A stretch of 64,000 nucleotides of DNA, taken from contig NC_012796.1 of assembly GCF_000010665.1 (NCBI RefSeq), positions 2,385,501-2,449,500 on the forward strand, written 5' to 3'. Position numbers and translations under genes: made by a program. Source of the stretch: Solidesulfovibrio magneticus RS-1. Lineage in GTDB: Bacteria; Desulfobacterota; Desulfovibrionia; Desulfovibrionales; Desulfovibrionaceae. The notes below the pieces were generated by a model. The model had not been told where the DNA came from. It worked only from the letters and a program-made list of their open reading frames with translations, and did no database searches. Below are positions 25,913 through 34,440 of the stretch, one piece after another; position 1 is the stretch's first letter, and the number at the start of each line of letters is the position of its first letter.

Positions 25913-27988
25913 ATGTTCACCTTTGAACCGAAAAATTTCCCCATGTCTCCTGGCGTTTACCTGATGAAGGGAGCGCGCGGCAAAATTCTCTACGTCGGCA
26001 AGGCGAAAAACCTGCGTTCCCGCCTTTCCTCCTACTTTCGAAACGACGCCGGGCTGACCGTCAAGACCGCCGCCCTGGTGGCCAAGGTCGAGGGCGTGGA
26101 CGTGCTCTTGACCGCCTCGGAAAAAGAGGCCCTGCTCCTCGAATCGAGCCTGATCAAAAAACACCGCCCGCGCTACAACATTGTCCTGAAAGACGACAAG
26201 AACTACATTCTCTTCAAGCTCGACAAGCGCTCACCGTTTCCTCGGCTGGCGTTTACCCGCCGGGTGGAGCGCGACGGCGCGGCCTATTTCGGGCCCTTCA
26301 CCTCGGCCGCCGCCGCCAGGGCCACCTGGAAGGAGCTTGGCCGGGCCTTTCCCCTGCGCAAATGCGGCGACCGGGCCATGGCCAACCGGGTGCGGCCCTG
26401 CCTGTACCATTCCATCGGCCAATGTCTGGCCCCGTGCGTGCTGGCCGTGGACCCCGGGGAATACGCCGCCCTGGTGCGCCGGGTGGAGGCCTTTTTGACC
26501 GGCCGCTCGGCCGAGGTGCTGCGCGCTGTTGAGCATGAGATGGAGCAGGCGGCCGAGTCGCTGGCCTTCGAGAAGGCGGCCGGGCTGCGCGATCTGCTGC
26601 GGGCCATGAAAAAAACCGTGGAAGGGCAGGCCACGGTCTTGACCCGCCTGATCGACATCGACGTGGTGGGGTTGGCCGCCGTGCCGACCGGGGTCGGGCT
26701 TTGCGTGCTTTTTGTACGCCAGGGCCGGCTGCTCGACCGCAAGACGTTCTTTTTTCCGGGTGTGACGGCTGACGAGGCCCGGGGCGCGGCCGTCACGGCC
26801 ATGCTGCAGTTCTATCGGCCCGAGAGCTTCATTCCGCCGCGCATCGTCGTGCCCGACGTCTTGACGGCCGCCGAAGCCGCCGGGAGCGGGGCGCTGGCCG
26901 AGGCGGCCGATCCGGCTTCGGCCGAGGCGGGAAGGGCCGGCTCTGGGCCGGCCGATGGCCAGACGTCGCCGGGTTCCTCGGCTGTGGGGCTTGCCGAGGC
27001 AAGACCGGCCGAAGACGACCCAAGCGCTCCGGCGGCAATCCCCGTGGCCGACGACCGGCAGGAAAACGGTGGGGACCTGACCGAGCGCCTGTCCGCCACA
27101 ACCAATGCCGACGAGGCCGGCGAAGCCGTGGCCGACAGTCTGGCCCTGGCCGAAATCCTGGAGGAGCGCCGGGGCGGGGCCCTGCGCCTGGGGTCGCCGC
27201 GCGGCCGCGAGGAGCGCAAGCTTTTGGCCATGGCCGAGGCCAACGCCGGCCGAGCCGCCGAGGAAGCGGCCAAGGCGGCCGAACGCGACCTGCTGCCGGC
27301 CCTGGCCAAGGCCTTTGGCTTGGCGCGCCTTTCCCGCATCGAGGCCGTGGACGTGTCGCACCTGGGCGGCAAGGGCGTGCGCGTGGGACTGGTCGTCTTT
27401 GAGGAGGGCGCGCCCAGGAAAAGCGACTACCGCAGCTACGGCTTTCCCGAGGCCGAAGGCTCGTCCGACGACTATCTGGCCCTGGCCGCCTTTGCCGCCA
27501 AACGGGCCGAGGCCGGGCCGCCCTGGCCGGATTTGCTGCTCATCGACGGCGGCAAGGGGCAGCTGGCCGCCGTGGAGCGCGCCCTTGGCCAAGCCGGCGC
27601 GGGCGGGGCTTTTGCCCTGGCCTCCATCGCCAAGGGGGACCGGCGCTCCCAAAACGAAATGGAAGACGTCATTTTCGTGCCGGGCCGTAAAAATCCGCTC
27701 GGGCTGCGGCCGGGGTCGCCGGAGCTGCTGTTCCTGCAGCGGGTGCGCGACACGGTGCACGACTATTCCATCGGTAGGCAACGGCTGGCCCGCAAGAAGA
27801 CGGGCCTTCGAAGCGATCTGCTGGCCCTGCCGGGCATCGGCCCCAAGACGGCGCGGCTGTTGTGGGAGGCTTTTGGCTCCACGGCGGCCATGCGGGCGGC
27901 CTCGGTGGAAGCCGTGCGGGAGCGCACTGGTCTGGGGCCGGCCAGGGCGGCGCAGGTGGTTGCGGCCCTGCAAGCGGTTTCGGATTGA
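25913..27988 (+). CDS. uvrC: Excinuclease ABC subunit C with an unusual central insertion
   Basis: 691 aa against about 600 usual. GIY-YIG nuclease domain at the N-terminus (about 8-95, GVYLMKG and LYVGKAKNLR), a Cys-containing middle part, the UvrB-interacting UVR motif (about 200-235), the RNase-H-like endonuclease domain (about 470-600, DVSHLGGKGVRVG and LLIDGGKGQL) and a helix-hairpin-helix pair (about 630-685). About residues 318-405 form an Ala/Glu/Pro/Asp-rich low-complexity insertion before the second nuclease. It makes both incisions in nucleotide excision repair. Divergent from the mutS operon. Confidence 0.96.
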   Translation: MFTFEPKNFPMSPGVYLMKGARGKILYVGKAKNLRSRLSSYFRNDAGLTVKTAALVAKVEGVDVLLTASEKEALLLESSLIKKHRPRYNIVLKDDKNYILFKLDKRSPFPRLAFTRRVERDGAAYFGPFTSAAAARATWKELGRAFPLRKCGDRAMANRVRPCLYHSIGQCLAPCVLAVDPGEYAALVRRVEAFLTGRSAEVLRAVEHEMEQAAESLAFEKAAGLRDLLRAMKKTVEGQATVLTRLIDIDVVGLAAVPTGVGLCVLFVRQGRLLDRKTFFFPGVTADEARGAAVTAMLQFYRPESFIPPRIVVPDVLTAAEAAGSGALAEAADPASAEAGRAGSGPADGQTSPGSSAVGLAEARPAEDDPSAPAAIPVADDRQENGGDLTERLSATTNADEAGEAVADSLALAEILEERRGGALRLGSPRGREERKLLAMAEANAGRAAEEAAKAAERDLLPALAKAFGLARLSRIEAVDVSHLGGKGVRVGLVVFEEGAPRKSDYRSYGFPEAEGSSDDYLALAAFAAKRAEAGPPWPDLLLIDGGKGQLAAVERALGQAGAGGAFALASIAKGDRRSQNEMEDVIFVPGRKNPLGLRPGSPELLFLQRVRDTVHDYSIGRQRLARKKTGLRSDLLALPGIGPKTARLLWEAFGSTAAMRAASVEAVRERTGLGPARAAQVVAALQAVSD

Positions 27989-28040
27989 TCATCGCCCCGG
28001 TATCTGGCAAAATAGTCAATCCATTTTATCCGGAGACGCC

Positions 28041-28736
28041 ATGCCCCTTGCCCAATTCCTGTCCCTGGCCCAGGCCATCGAGCCTCAGCATCGCTACCGT
28101 ACGGTCTATGATGCGGATTTCTCCGTCCTCGTGCCGGGCAAGGAACACATCGACCAGGACATTCTTGACGACTTCGGCCGCATCGACTTCGCCGGCCGCA
28201 CCGTGATCGATCTCGGCTGCAATTTCGGCTTTTTCACCTTCCAGGCCAGACGGCAAGGCGCGGCGGCCGTGACCGGCGTGGACCGCGAACCCCGGGTGCT
28301 CGACGGCTGCCGGCTGCTGCAACGGCATTTCGGCCTGGATAACGTGGGCTTTGCCTGCCACGACATCGACGACCCGGCCTGCTCGCTGCTTGGCCGCAAG
28401 TTCGACATCGCCATGCTGGTGGAATTTATCGGCAAGACCTTTATCGTGGAAAACCGGGTGGCCCCGGCCCTGGCCTTCCTGGAAAAGCTCTCGGACCGGG
28501 AACTCATTGTCTCGGTGCAAAAGATCTACTGGATCCGCAAGGAACTGGGGACCACGCCCGAGGCCCTGGGCCGGCTTTATCCCGAACGCTACATACGTGG
28601 CGGCGATTTCCTGCTGCTCGACTACGTACGCGACTTCCTGGCCCCGCGCTGGCGCATGGAACCCATTTCGCCCATGGCCGAGGGCTATGAAAAGCCGCGC
28701 AAGTTCCTGCGTTTCGTGCCGGCGGCGGGCGCATGA
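28041..28736 (+). CDS. SAM-dependent methyltransferase of unknown substrate
   Basis: 231 aa. Class I fold with motif I VIDLGCNFGFFTFQA and acidic motif II GVDRE. About 15 residues after it come QRHFGLDNVGFACHDIDD. The layout (long N-terminal helix, then the SAM fold, then a hydrophobic C-terminal extension) resembles small-molecule or tRNA-side-chain methyltransferases but no specific match is evident. Starts 52 bp after uvrC; its stop overlaps ywbE by 4 bp. Confidence 0.75.
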   Translation: MPLAQFLSLAQAIEPQHRYRTVYDADFSVLVPGKEHIDQDILDDFGRIDFAGRTVIDLGCNFGFFTFQARRQGAAAVTGVDREPRVLDGCRLLQRHFGLDNVGFACHDIDDPACSLLGRKFDIAMLVEFIGKTFIVENRVAPALAFLEKLSDRELIVSVQKIYWIRKELGTTPEALGRLYPERYIRGGDFLLLDYVRDFLAPRWRMEPISPMAEGYEKPRKFLRFVPAAGA

Positions 28737-28930
28737 GCGATCCCACCCGCCGCGAGAACATCCGGCCCGGGCAACGCGTGGCCATCGTGCTCAAGAAGGA
28801 TCAGCGCACCGGGGCGCTGACTGAAGGCGTGGTGCGCGACCTGCTCACCAAGGCCCCGGTCCACACCCGGGGCATCAAGGTGCGGCTGACCGACGGCCAA
28901 GTTGGCCGGGTGCATCGCATCCTCGACTGA
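28733..28930 (+). CDS. YwbE-family small protein
   Basis: 65 aa, the full length of the YwbE/DUF2196 family, with RENIRPGQRVAIVLKKDQ and HTRGIKVRLTDGQVGRV. The fold is predicted beta-rich (KOW-like). Function is unknown. It overlaps the methyltransferase stop (ATGA), which implies coupled translation. Confidence 0.88.
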   Translation: MSDPTRRENIRPGQRVAIVLKKDQRTGALTEGVVRDLLTKAPVHTRGIKVRLTDGQVGRVHRILD

Positions 28931-28957
28931 CCGACTGCAAGCCGGCCGCCGTAGCCA

Positions 28958-29055
28958 GGGCTGGCATCACCGGTCGGCCGGAAGCATCGTCTGACCGACC
29001 TCGATCCGGTCGCCGAAGCAGGCTGGCATCATCGGTCGGCCGTGGGCATCGTCTG
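28958..29055. repeat. Direct repeat pair, 36 bp, 62 bp apart
   Basis: ggctggcatcaccggtcggc (from 28959) recurs with one or two changes from 29021; the full units span 28958-28993 and 29020-29055 and differ at a few positions. The pair lies in the gap after ywbE. Extra CTGACCGAC words surround them. No coding function is evident. Confidence 0.75.
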
Positions 29056-29081
29056 CGTGGCTGACCGACTGACCGGACGAT

Positions 29082-29318
29082 CTACTCCGCCCGCCACAAG
29101 GTCTGCACCGGGGTAAAGGCGGCGTCGAGTTCGGGGCTGATTTCCACCGCCACCTCGCCGTTTTGGCGCGACAGGCGCACATGGGCCTTGGGATCAAGAC
29201 CAGCGCTTTGGGCCTCTCCGTGCCAGCGAGCCACGTCGGCCGCCACAATGGCGTCAAAGCCTGCCTCGGGCCGAGACGGGGCCGCGAAACTCGATACCGT
29301 CACCCACTCCTGGGACAC
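29082..29318 (-). CDS. Small hypothetical protein
   Basis: 78 aa from a GTG at 29318 with AAGGAG 9 bases upstream. Mostly predicted alpha-helix then strands (HVRLSRQNGEVAVEISPEL). I do not recognise a family. No signal peptide or membrane segment. It lies 48 bp after the DUF488 gene on the same strand and may be the last gene of that unit. Confidence 0.55.
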   Translation of the reverse strand: MSQEWVTVSSFAAPSRPEAGFDAIVAADVARWHGEAQSAGLDPKAHVRLSRQNGEVAVEISPELDAAFTPVQTLWRAE

Positions 29319-29366
29319 GTTGTTTCTCCTTGCGCTTTGGCCGGCGTCAGGGCGCTGGCCCGATGA

Positions 29367-29867
29367 TTATTGGCAATCCCTGTCGTGCAGGGGACAGGCC
29401 AGGGCAAAATCGTTCCAGGCCGGCGTATGCGGTTCCAGGCGGCCGTCGCCCCGGATGTGGACCACGCGCGCGCCCCGGGCGAGAAGTTCCGGGGCGATGC
29501 GTCCGGCCCGACAGCAGCGCCTGGGGTCTTCCTCGGCGCACAGCAGGGTCAAGCGCCAGGCCTGCCGCCAGTACTGCATGATCCGCTCGATGCCGCGCAC
29601 AAAGGACACCGCCGCCTCGATGGGCGTGCCGACCGGACGCGCGCCGAGTTCCCGGCCCATGTAGACGTAGCGCACGCCCCAGAGCCCAAGGGACGGCTCC
29701 AGGAGTTCCCTGGAAAACTGCGGCATGTAGTGCGAGGTCGGGGCGCTGCGCACGTCGATGACCATGTTGACGCCCTGACGGGCCAGCAGGCTTAAAAACA
29801 CGACCCGCTCCAGGCCGCCATGCCCGATGGTATGGATGGGCGGGCGGGCCAGCGGCTTGGCGGCCAT
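29367..29867 (-). CDS. DUF488-family protein
   Basis: 166 aa with the family pattern THGH-like IHTIGHGG at the N-terminus, a DVR motif (MVIDVRSAPTSHY), GRELGAR and the Cys-rich LLCAEEDPRRCCR segment (about residues 118-130). Family function is unsettled; a nucleic-acid or thiol-linked role has been suggested for some. GGAGG sits 8 bases before the ATG. The start lies 3 bp after the tag stop. Confidence 0.8.
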   Translation of the reverse strand: MAAKPLARPPIHTIGHGGLERVVFLSLLARQGVNMVIDVRSAPTSHYMPQFSRELLEPSLGLWGVRYVYMGRELGARPVGTPIEAAVSFVRGIERIMQYWRQAWRLTLLCAEEDPRRCCRAGRIAPELLARGARVVHIRGDGRLEPHTPAWNDFALACPLHDRDCQ

Positions 29868-29870
29868 CCC

Positions 29871-30467
29871 TTAGACCTCCCCGGTCAGCTCCCGGAAACG
29901 GAAGCAGCCGCGCAGGTGGTCGTTGACCAGTCCGGCGGCCTGGAGAAAAGCGTAGACGATGGTGGGGCCGACAAAGCCGAAGCCGCGCTTCTTGAGATCG
30001 CGGCTCAGGGTTTCGGCCAGGGGCGTCACGGCCGGAACCTGCTTGATGTCGTCCCAGCCGCCGATGACCGGCTTGCCGTCCGTAAAGCCCCAGAGGTAGG
30101 CGTCGAACGAGCCGAAGGCCTCCTGCACGGCCAGGAAGGCCTGGGCGTTTTTCACGGACGCCGCCACCTTGGCTTTGTTGCGGATGATGCCGGCATCGGC
30201 CAGGAGCCGGGCCTGATCGGCCGGGCCATAGGCGGCGATGCGGGCCGGATCGAAGCCTTGGTAGGCCGTGCGGTAGCCTTCCCGGCGTTTGAGCACCGTG
30301 AGCCACGACAGGCCGGCCTGGGCCCCTTCGAGGATGAGCAGTTCGAAGAGCGCCCGGTCGTCATGGAGCGGCGCGCCCCATTCCTCGTCATGGTAGCGCA
30401 CGTACAGCGGCAACTCCCCGCACCAGGGACACCGAGGCTTGTCGGCAACGTCTATATGCATCCTCAT
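29871..30467 (-). CDS. tag: DNA-3-methyladenine glycosylase I
   Basis: 198 aa, usual Tag length. The zinc site is formed from the N-terminal Cys/His (CPWCGELPLYVRYHDEEWG) and C-terminal residues. The base-flipping pocket region FELLILEGAQAGLSW and HhH-like segments are present. It excises 3-methyladenine from alkylated DNA. Two starts are possible, ATG at 30467 or at 30461. Coupled to DUF488 downstream. Confidence 0.93.
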   Translation of the reverse strand: MRMHIDVADKPRCPWCGELPLYVRYHDEEWGAPLHDDRALFELLILEGAQAGLSWLTVLKRREGYRTAYQGFDPARIAAYGPADQARLLADAGIIRNKAKVAASVKNAQAFLAVQEAFGSFDAYLWGFTDGKPVIGGWDDIKQVPAVTPLAETLSRDLKKRGFGFVGPTIVYAFLQAAGLVNDHLRGCFRFRELTGEV

Positions 30468-30563
30468 TGTCCTCTGTCGGGAACAGGGCGAAAAGCAAAA
30501 ACGCTCAAGCCCTGCAAGCGTCCATGATTTTCTGGCAACCCACGGTGATGCCCCTGAAACCAT

Positions 30564-30641
30564 TTGGGGGGTCTGGGGGCCCGCGGCCCCCAGCGGAGAG
30601 GTCCAGGAGAGGCAGCGTCTCTCCTGGCCGCCGGAGGCATT
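30564..30641 (-). repeat. Palindromic repeat, copy 3 (two hairpins)
   Basis: On the minus strand atgcctccggcggcc begins at the UbiD-gene stop codon itself, followed by a hairpin CCAGGAGAG/CTCTCCTGG with a 7-base loop and then CTGGGGGCC-GCG-GGCCCCCAG with a C-run. Longer than copies 1 and 2, with the first hairpin as an extra module. Confidence 0.85.
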
Positions 30642-32085
30642 ACAACCCCAATTCACCCCAGACCGCGTCGATGCGGGCCTTGGTGGCCGGGTCCATGGCC
30701 AGGGCGTCGGGCCAGCCCCGGGTATGGCCTTCCTCGGGGCCTTTTTTCGTGGCGTCGATGCCCATCTTGCCGCCGAAGCAGGCCATGGGCGCGCTGTGGT
30801 CCAGGGCGTCCAGCGGCCCGTCCACGATGACCACGTCGCGGCGCGGATCGACGTTGTTGCCCACGCGCCACCAGACTTCGGCCGTGTTTTGCACGTTGAC
30901 CTCGGCATCGACCACGACGATGAACTTGGTGAACATCATCTGGCCCAGGCCCCAGATGGCGTACATGATCTTGCGGGTCTGGCCGGGGTAGCGCTTGTCG
31001 ATGGAGACGAAGCAGAAGTTGTGGAACACGCCTTCCACAGGCAGGCTCATGTCGGTGATTTCGGGCAACTGCTTTTTGATGAGCGGCAAGAACAGGCGCT
31101 CGGTGGCCTTGCCCATGTAGGTGTCTTCCATGGGCGGCTGGCCGACCAGGGTGGCCGGGTAGACGGCGTCCTTGCGGTGGGTGATGGCCGTGACGTGGAA
31201 GACCGGGTAGTCGTCGGCCAGGGAGTAGTAGCCGGTGTGGTCGCCAAACGGGCCTTCGCGTCGGCGCTCGCCGGGTTCGACGTAGCCTTCGAGCACGAAC
31301 TGGCTGTTGGCCGGAACCTGCAAGTCCACGGTCTTGCACTGCACGAGTTCCACGGCCTTCTGGCGCAGGAAGCCGGCGAAGAGGAATTCGTCGATGTCGT
31401 CGGGCAGGGGGGCGGTGGCGGCGTAGGTGCAGGCCGGGTCCGGGCCGATGGCCACGGCGACCTCAAGGCGCTTGCCGCGCTTTTCGGCCAGCCGGTAGTG
31501 GGCGGCGCAGCCTTTGTGGCGATGCCAGTGCATGCCGGTGGTGGTCTTGTCGAAGACCTGCATCCGGTACATGCCGACGTTGCGTTTGCCGGTCTCGGGG
31601 TCCTTGGTGATGACCACCGGGAAGGTGATGAACGGGCCGGCGTCGCCGGGCCAGGTGGTGAGCACCGGCAGGATGGACAGGTCCACGGCGTCGCCGGTCA
31701 GGACCACGTCCTGACAGGGGGCGCTTTGCACGGTCTTGGGGAAGATGCCGGCCATTTTGGCGAGCTTGGGCAACATTTTGAGCTTGTCGATGAGCCCTTC
31801 GGGCTTTTCCATCTCCAACACGTCGTCGATGCGCCGGCCCAGGGCGTCGAGGTCCTCGGACTCCAGGGCCAGGTTCATGCGCGGGAAGGACCCGAAGGCA
31901 TTGGTCACCACCGGGAAGCGCGAACCCTTGGGATTTTCGAAGAAAAGCGCTGGGCCCACGGCCTTGGACACCCGGTCGGTGACCTCGGCGATTTCCAGAT
32001 ACGGGTCCAGCGGCGCGGCAATGCGCCTCAGTTCGCCCTTTTTGTCCAAAAGCCGCAAAAATTCCTGCAAATCCTTGTACGCCAT
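30640..32085 (-). CDS. UbiD-family decarboxylase, probable menaquinone (futalosine) branch
   Basis: 481 aa with the UbiD layout: N-terminal domain, central prFMN-binding core (NVGMYRMQVFD, MHWHRHKG, EGPFGDHTGYY) and the conserved E-x-x-x-R-x-x-E-type region GEPRR-like PGERRREGPFG. Such enzymes decarboxylate aromatic acids with prenylated FMN made by UbiX. With mqnC 3.3 kb away, a role in the late futalosine pathway (naphthoate decarboxylation) is likely, though 4-hydroxybenzoate-type substrates cannot be excluded. GGAG precedes the ATG. A repeat begins at its stop. Confidence 0.85.
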   Translation of the reverse strand: MAYKDLQEFLRLLDKKGELRRIAAPLDPYLEIAEVTDRVSKAVGPALFFENPKGSRFPVVTNAFGSFPRMNLALESEDLDALGRRIDDVLEMEKPEGLIDKLKMLPKLAKMAGIFPKTVQSAPCQDVVLTGDAVDLSILPVLTTWPGDAGPFITFPVVITKDPETGKRNVGMYRMQVFDKTTTGMHWHRHKGCAAHYRLAEKRGKRLEVAVAIGPDPACTYAATAPLPDDIDEFLFAGFLRQKAVELVQCKTVDLQVPANSQFVLEGYVEPGERRREGPFGDHTGYYSLADDYPVFHVTAITHRKDAVYPATLVGQPPMEDTYMGKATERLFLPLIKKQLPEITDMSLPVEGVFHNFCFVSIDKRYPGQTRKIMYAIWGLGQMMFTKFIVVVDAEVNVQNTAEVWWRVGNNVDPRRDVVIVDGPLDALDHSAPMACFGGKMGIDATKKGPEEGHTRGWPDALAMDPATKARIDAVWGELGL

Positions 32086-32136
32086 GCGTGAACGCTCCGG
32101 GTGTGGTCGATCCGGCGTGGCCGCCGGTAAGGGCTT

Positions 32137-33036
32137 TTATACGCGAAGCCGCAGCCCCGTAAAGGGCCGGGCCGCGCCGGCGATAAGCGGCGCGAAAAGC
32201 CCGCCGGCCTCGGCCGGGGCAAGCGGCCCGAGATGCACGCAGACCGGCGCAAGCTCGCGTCGGCCCAGGCGCACGGCGGCCAGGGCGGCGACGAGCCTCT
32301 CGCCGGCCTCGGGACGCTCCAGGGACAGCCGGTAACTGGCCCGGCCCATGGACAGGGAAAAGATTCCGGAAACCCGGCCGGCCTCGGCCAGCCGGCCAAA
32401 GAGCCGCAAGGTGAACGCGCGGCCGGACCGGGTGACCAGGCCTTCGCTGGCGTCGAGACCGGGAAACGCCCAGGGAAGGTAGACCGGCCGTCCGACCTGA
32501 GTTGGCAGAAAGGGCCGGGCCAGACGCAGCAGTTCCCGCAGGCGACCGTAAAGGCCGGCCGCTTCGGGGGTGGACGTCAGCCAATCGAAAAGGCGTTTTC
32601 GGGCAGCCAGTGGGGCCAGGGGCGCGTTTGCCCCGGGTGCATTTGGATCGGGCGGGATTGGCGCGGCGAACAGGTCTGGCCCACGATGCAGCAAGGCTTC
32701 AAAGCGGGAGCGGGTTTCAGCCAGGGCGGCCAGGAGCAGGACCGGATCGTCCACGGCCGAGGGCGGCGGGGTGATGTCGCGGAGGAGCAGTTCCGGCTCC
32801 AGACGTTCGATGCGAAACACGAGTTCCCGTCCCGGGCTTGGTTCGTGGTCCAGGGCGGCCAGCAGCTTGTGACCGGCCAGGTTCACCCAGAACAGGCCCT
32901 GGGGGCCGGGCGCGAGGAGCCGGCCGCGCACGATCTGCCCGACTTGCCTGCCGCGCTTGAAGGTTTGGGGATCGGAGCGGTCCCGGCCGTCGCCGCCGGA
33001 CGGCGTGCCGCCGGAAGTGCCCCCCGAGACGCGCAT
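32137..33036 (-). CDS. Hypothetical protein with a FliK-like N-terminal beta domain
   Basis: 299 aa. After a Gly/Ser/Arg-rich start, about residues 30-90 (VGQIVRGRLLAPG, FWVNLAGHKLLAAL, GRELVFRIERLEPELLLRDI) look like the small beta domain seen in FliK and similar proteins. The rest is helix-rich with a second beta part (about 205-299). No flagellar gene is nearby, so the resemblance may be only of fold. It is upstream of the UbiD gene on the same strand, 51 bp away. Confidence 0.6.
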   Translation of the reverse strand: MRVSGGTSGGTPSGGDGRDRSDPQTFKRGRQVGQIVRGRLLAPGPQGLFWVNLAGHKLLAALDHEPSPGRELVFRIERLEPELLLRDITPPPSAVDDPVLLLAALAETRSRFEALLHRGPDLFAAPIPPDPNAPGANAPLAPLAARKRLFDWLTSTPEAAGLYGRLRELLRLARPFLPTQVGRPVYLPWAFPGLDASEGLVTRSGRAFTLRLFGRLAEAGRVSGIFSLSMGRASYRLSLERPEAGERLVAALAAVRLGRRELAPVCVHLGPLAPAEAGGLFAPLIAGAARPFTGLRLRV

Positions 33037-33055
33037 GGATGGAGTGTCCTTTGCT

Positions 33056-33514
33056 TTAGGGCTTGCCGGTCAGTTCGAAGTAATCGGCCCGGTCGATGCC
33101 CGGAAATTCGAACACCACCGGCGTGCAGGTCCCCTCGCGGATAACGCGCAGCTGGCAGGGTACGGCAGCCCCGGCCATGATGCCGTATTTGGCGGCGAAG
33201 CGCGGTCCGGGCGGCATGGAGTTGATGAGGGTGAAGGTGTGGACGGCCCCGGGTCTGTAGAGCGGCTCGTTCGTGATGGGCTGGTTGGGCACGAACTGGA
33301 AGGTCACGGTCAGGGGCGGGTAGGGCGTGGGCACGCCGGCCGTGGGGGATTCGGGCTGCCAGGGCTTGACGTCCACGAAGGTGGCCGTGCCAGGGTAGCT
33401 CTCATAGCGGCAGGGGCCGCCTACGCGTTCGGGACCGGCGGCGCGGGCCAGGGCGGGCAGGCAGATAAGAGCGACAAGAGCCGCCGTGAACGGAACAAGG
33501 AAGCAACGGGGCAT
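33056..33514 (-). CDS. Hypothetical secreted protein
   Basis: 152 aa with a signal peptide (cleavage near ARAAG) and a strong AGGAGG ribosome site. The mature part is beta-rich with Cys residues (GGPCRYESYPGTATF, VPCQLRVIREGTCTP) that could form two disulfides. I do not recognise a family. It lies 19 bp upstream of the FliK-like gene. Confidence 0.65.
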   Translation of the reverse strand: MPRCFLVPFTAALVALICLPALARAAGPERVGGPCRYESYPGTATFVDVKPWQPESPTAGVPTPYPPLTVTFQFVPNQPITNEPLYRPGAVHTFTLINSMPPGPRFAAKYGIMAGAAVPCQLRVIREGTCTPVVFEFPGIDRADYFELTGKP

Positions 33515-33549
33515 GGCGAACCTCCTTTGGAGGCTGTTGGCGACGGGCG

Positions 33550-34428
33550 TTATTTGGCCAAAAGGCGCAGGTACAGATCGCCGCGCATGGGGCCGATGCG
33601 CCGGCCCATGCCCTTGAGGCGGATGGGCCGGCCCACCACGAAATCCGGCGGCAGGGTGACTTCCACCATGGTCGGCTTGGTATTGCCCAGGCCATGTCGG
33701 ATGCCGACTCGTATGCGGGTGCCGGGGAGCAGACTGGCGCTGGGCAGATGCACGGTCTGTTCGTCGTCAAGCTGTTTTCTAAAGTATCCCTTGAGATTTT
33801 CCAGGAAACCCTTGGACATGTCAAAGGATACGGCCTTGTCGCCCCAGCTGAACGACATTTCCCGCGCGCCCTTGGCTGCCACCTTTCTAGCGGTGCGCTG
33901 GGGGCCGCTTTTCACTTGCCGGTAGATGTCCTCAAAGACCTGACGGGCAAAAGGATCCTTGAGCAGGTCCTGGAGCACTTCCTCGCGGCGGAAATAGAAC
34001 CCGGCGTCGGCGTTGTCCTTGGAGGCCTTGGTGTAGGCCTGCTTGGCCTTTCTCTGCTGCTGGCGCGCCCCGGCCTCGGCTCCCGGCGGCGGCGGGGGAG
34101 GAGGAGGCGGCGGGCCGCCGGGGCGGGAAGTCCGCGCGCTCGCGCCCGGACCCGGCGACGCCTTGGGGCCGGCGCTTTTGGCCTCTTCGCCCGGCTGCCT
34201 GTAGCCGGCCGTGTCGTCGCGGTCGGCCAGAAAGTGGCGCAGGAGCAGGTAGGCTTCGTTTAAGCGCTGGAACTTGCGTTTGGCCGCCGGATCGTCGGGA
34301 TGCAGATCCGGGTGGAGCTTGAAGGCGAGCTTGCGATAGGCCGATTTGACGGCCTCGATGTCGTCGCGGGCGGAAACCCCGAGCAGGGCGCGCGCCTGAT
34401 CCAAGCGCATGGAATCCTGTCCGCCCAT
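33550..34428 (-). CDS. J-domain protein with a polyproline spacer
   Basis: 292 aa. The N-terminal J-domain (about 7-72) has the HPD motif at 39-41 needed to stimulate DnaK. A Gly/Ser/Pro-rich spacer with ten consecutive prolines (about residues 105-114) leads to a novel C-terminal part that ends in a short strand region resembling the DnaJ substrate-binding domain end (VEVTLPPDFVVGRPIRLKGMG). No zinc finger is present. Likely a specialised DnaK co-chaperone. An in-frame ATG at 34410 is another start choice. Confidence 0.8.
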   Translation of the reverse strand: MGGQDSMRLDQARALLGVSARDDIEAVKSAYRKLAFKLHPDLHPDDPAAKRKFQRLNEAYLLLRHFLADRDDTAGYRQPGEEAKSAGPKASPGPGASARTSRPGGPPPPPPPPPPGAEAGARQQQRKAKQAYTKASKDNADAGFYFRREEVLQDLLKDPFARQVFEDIYRQVKSGPQRTARKVAAKGAREMSFSWGDKAVSFDMSKGFLENLKGYFRKQLDDEQTVHLPSASLLPGTRIRVGIRHGLGNTKPTMVEVTLPPDFVVGRPIRLKGMGRRIGPMRGDLYLRLLAK

Positions 34429-34440
34429 GGCCGCGCCGCC

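Noticed and set aside
28958-29055. CRISPR-like repeat
   Set aside because: Only two imperfect units and no cas genes.
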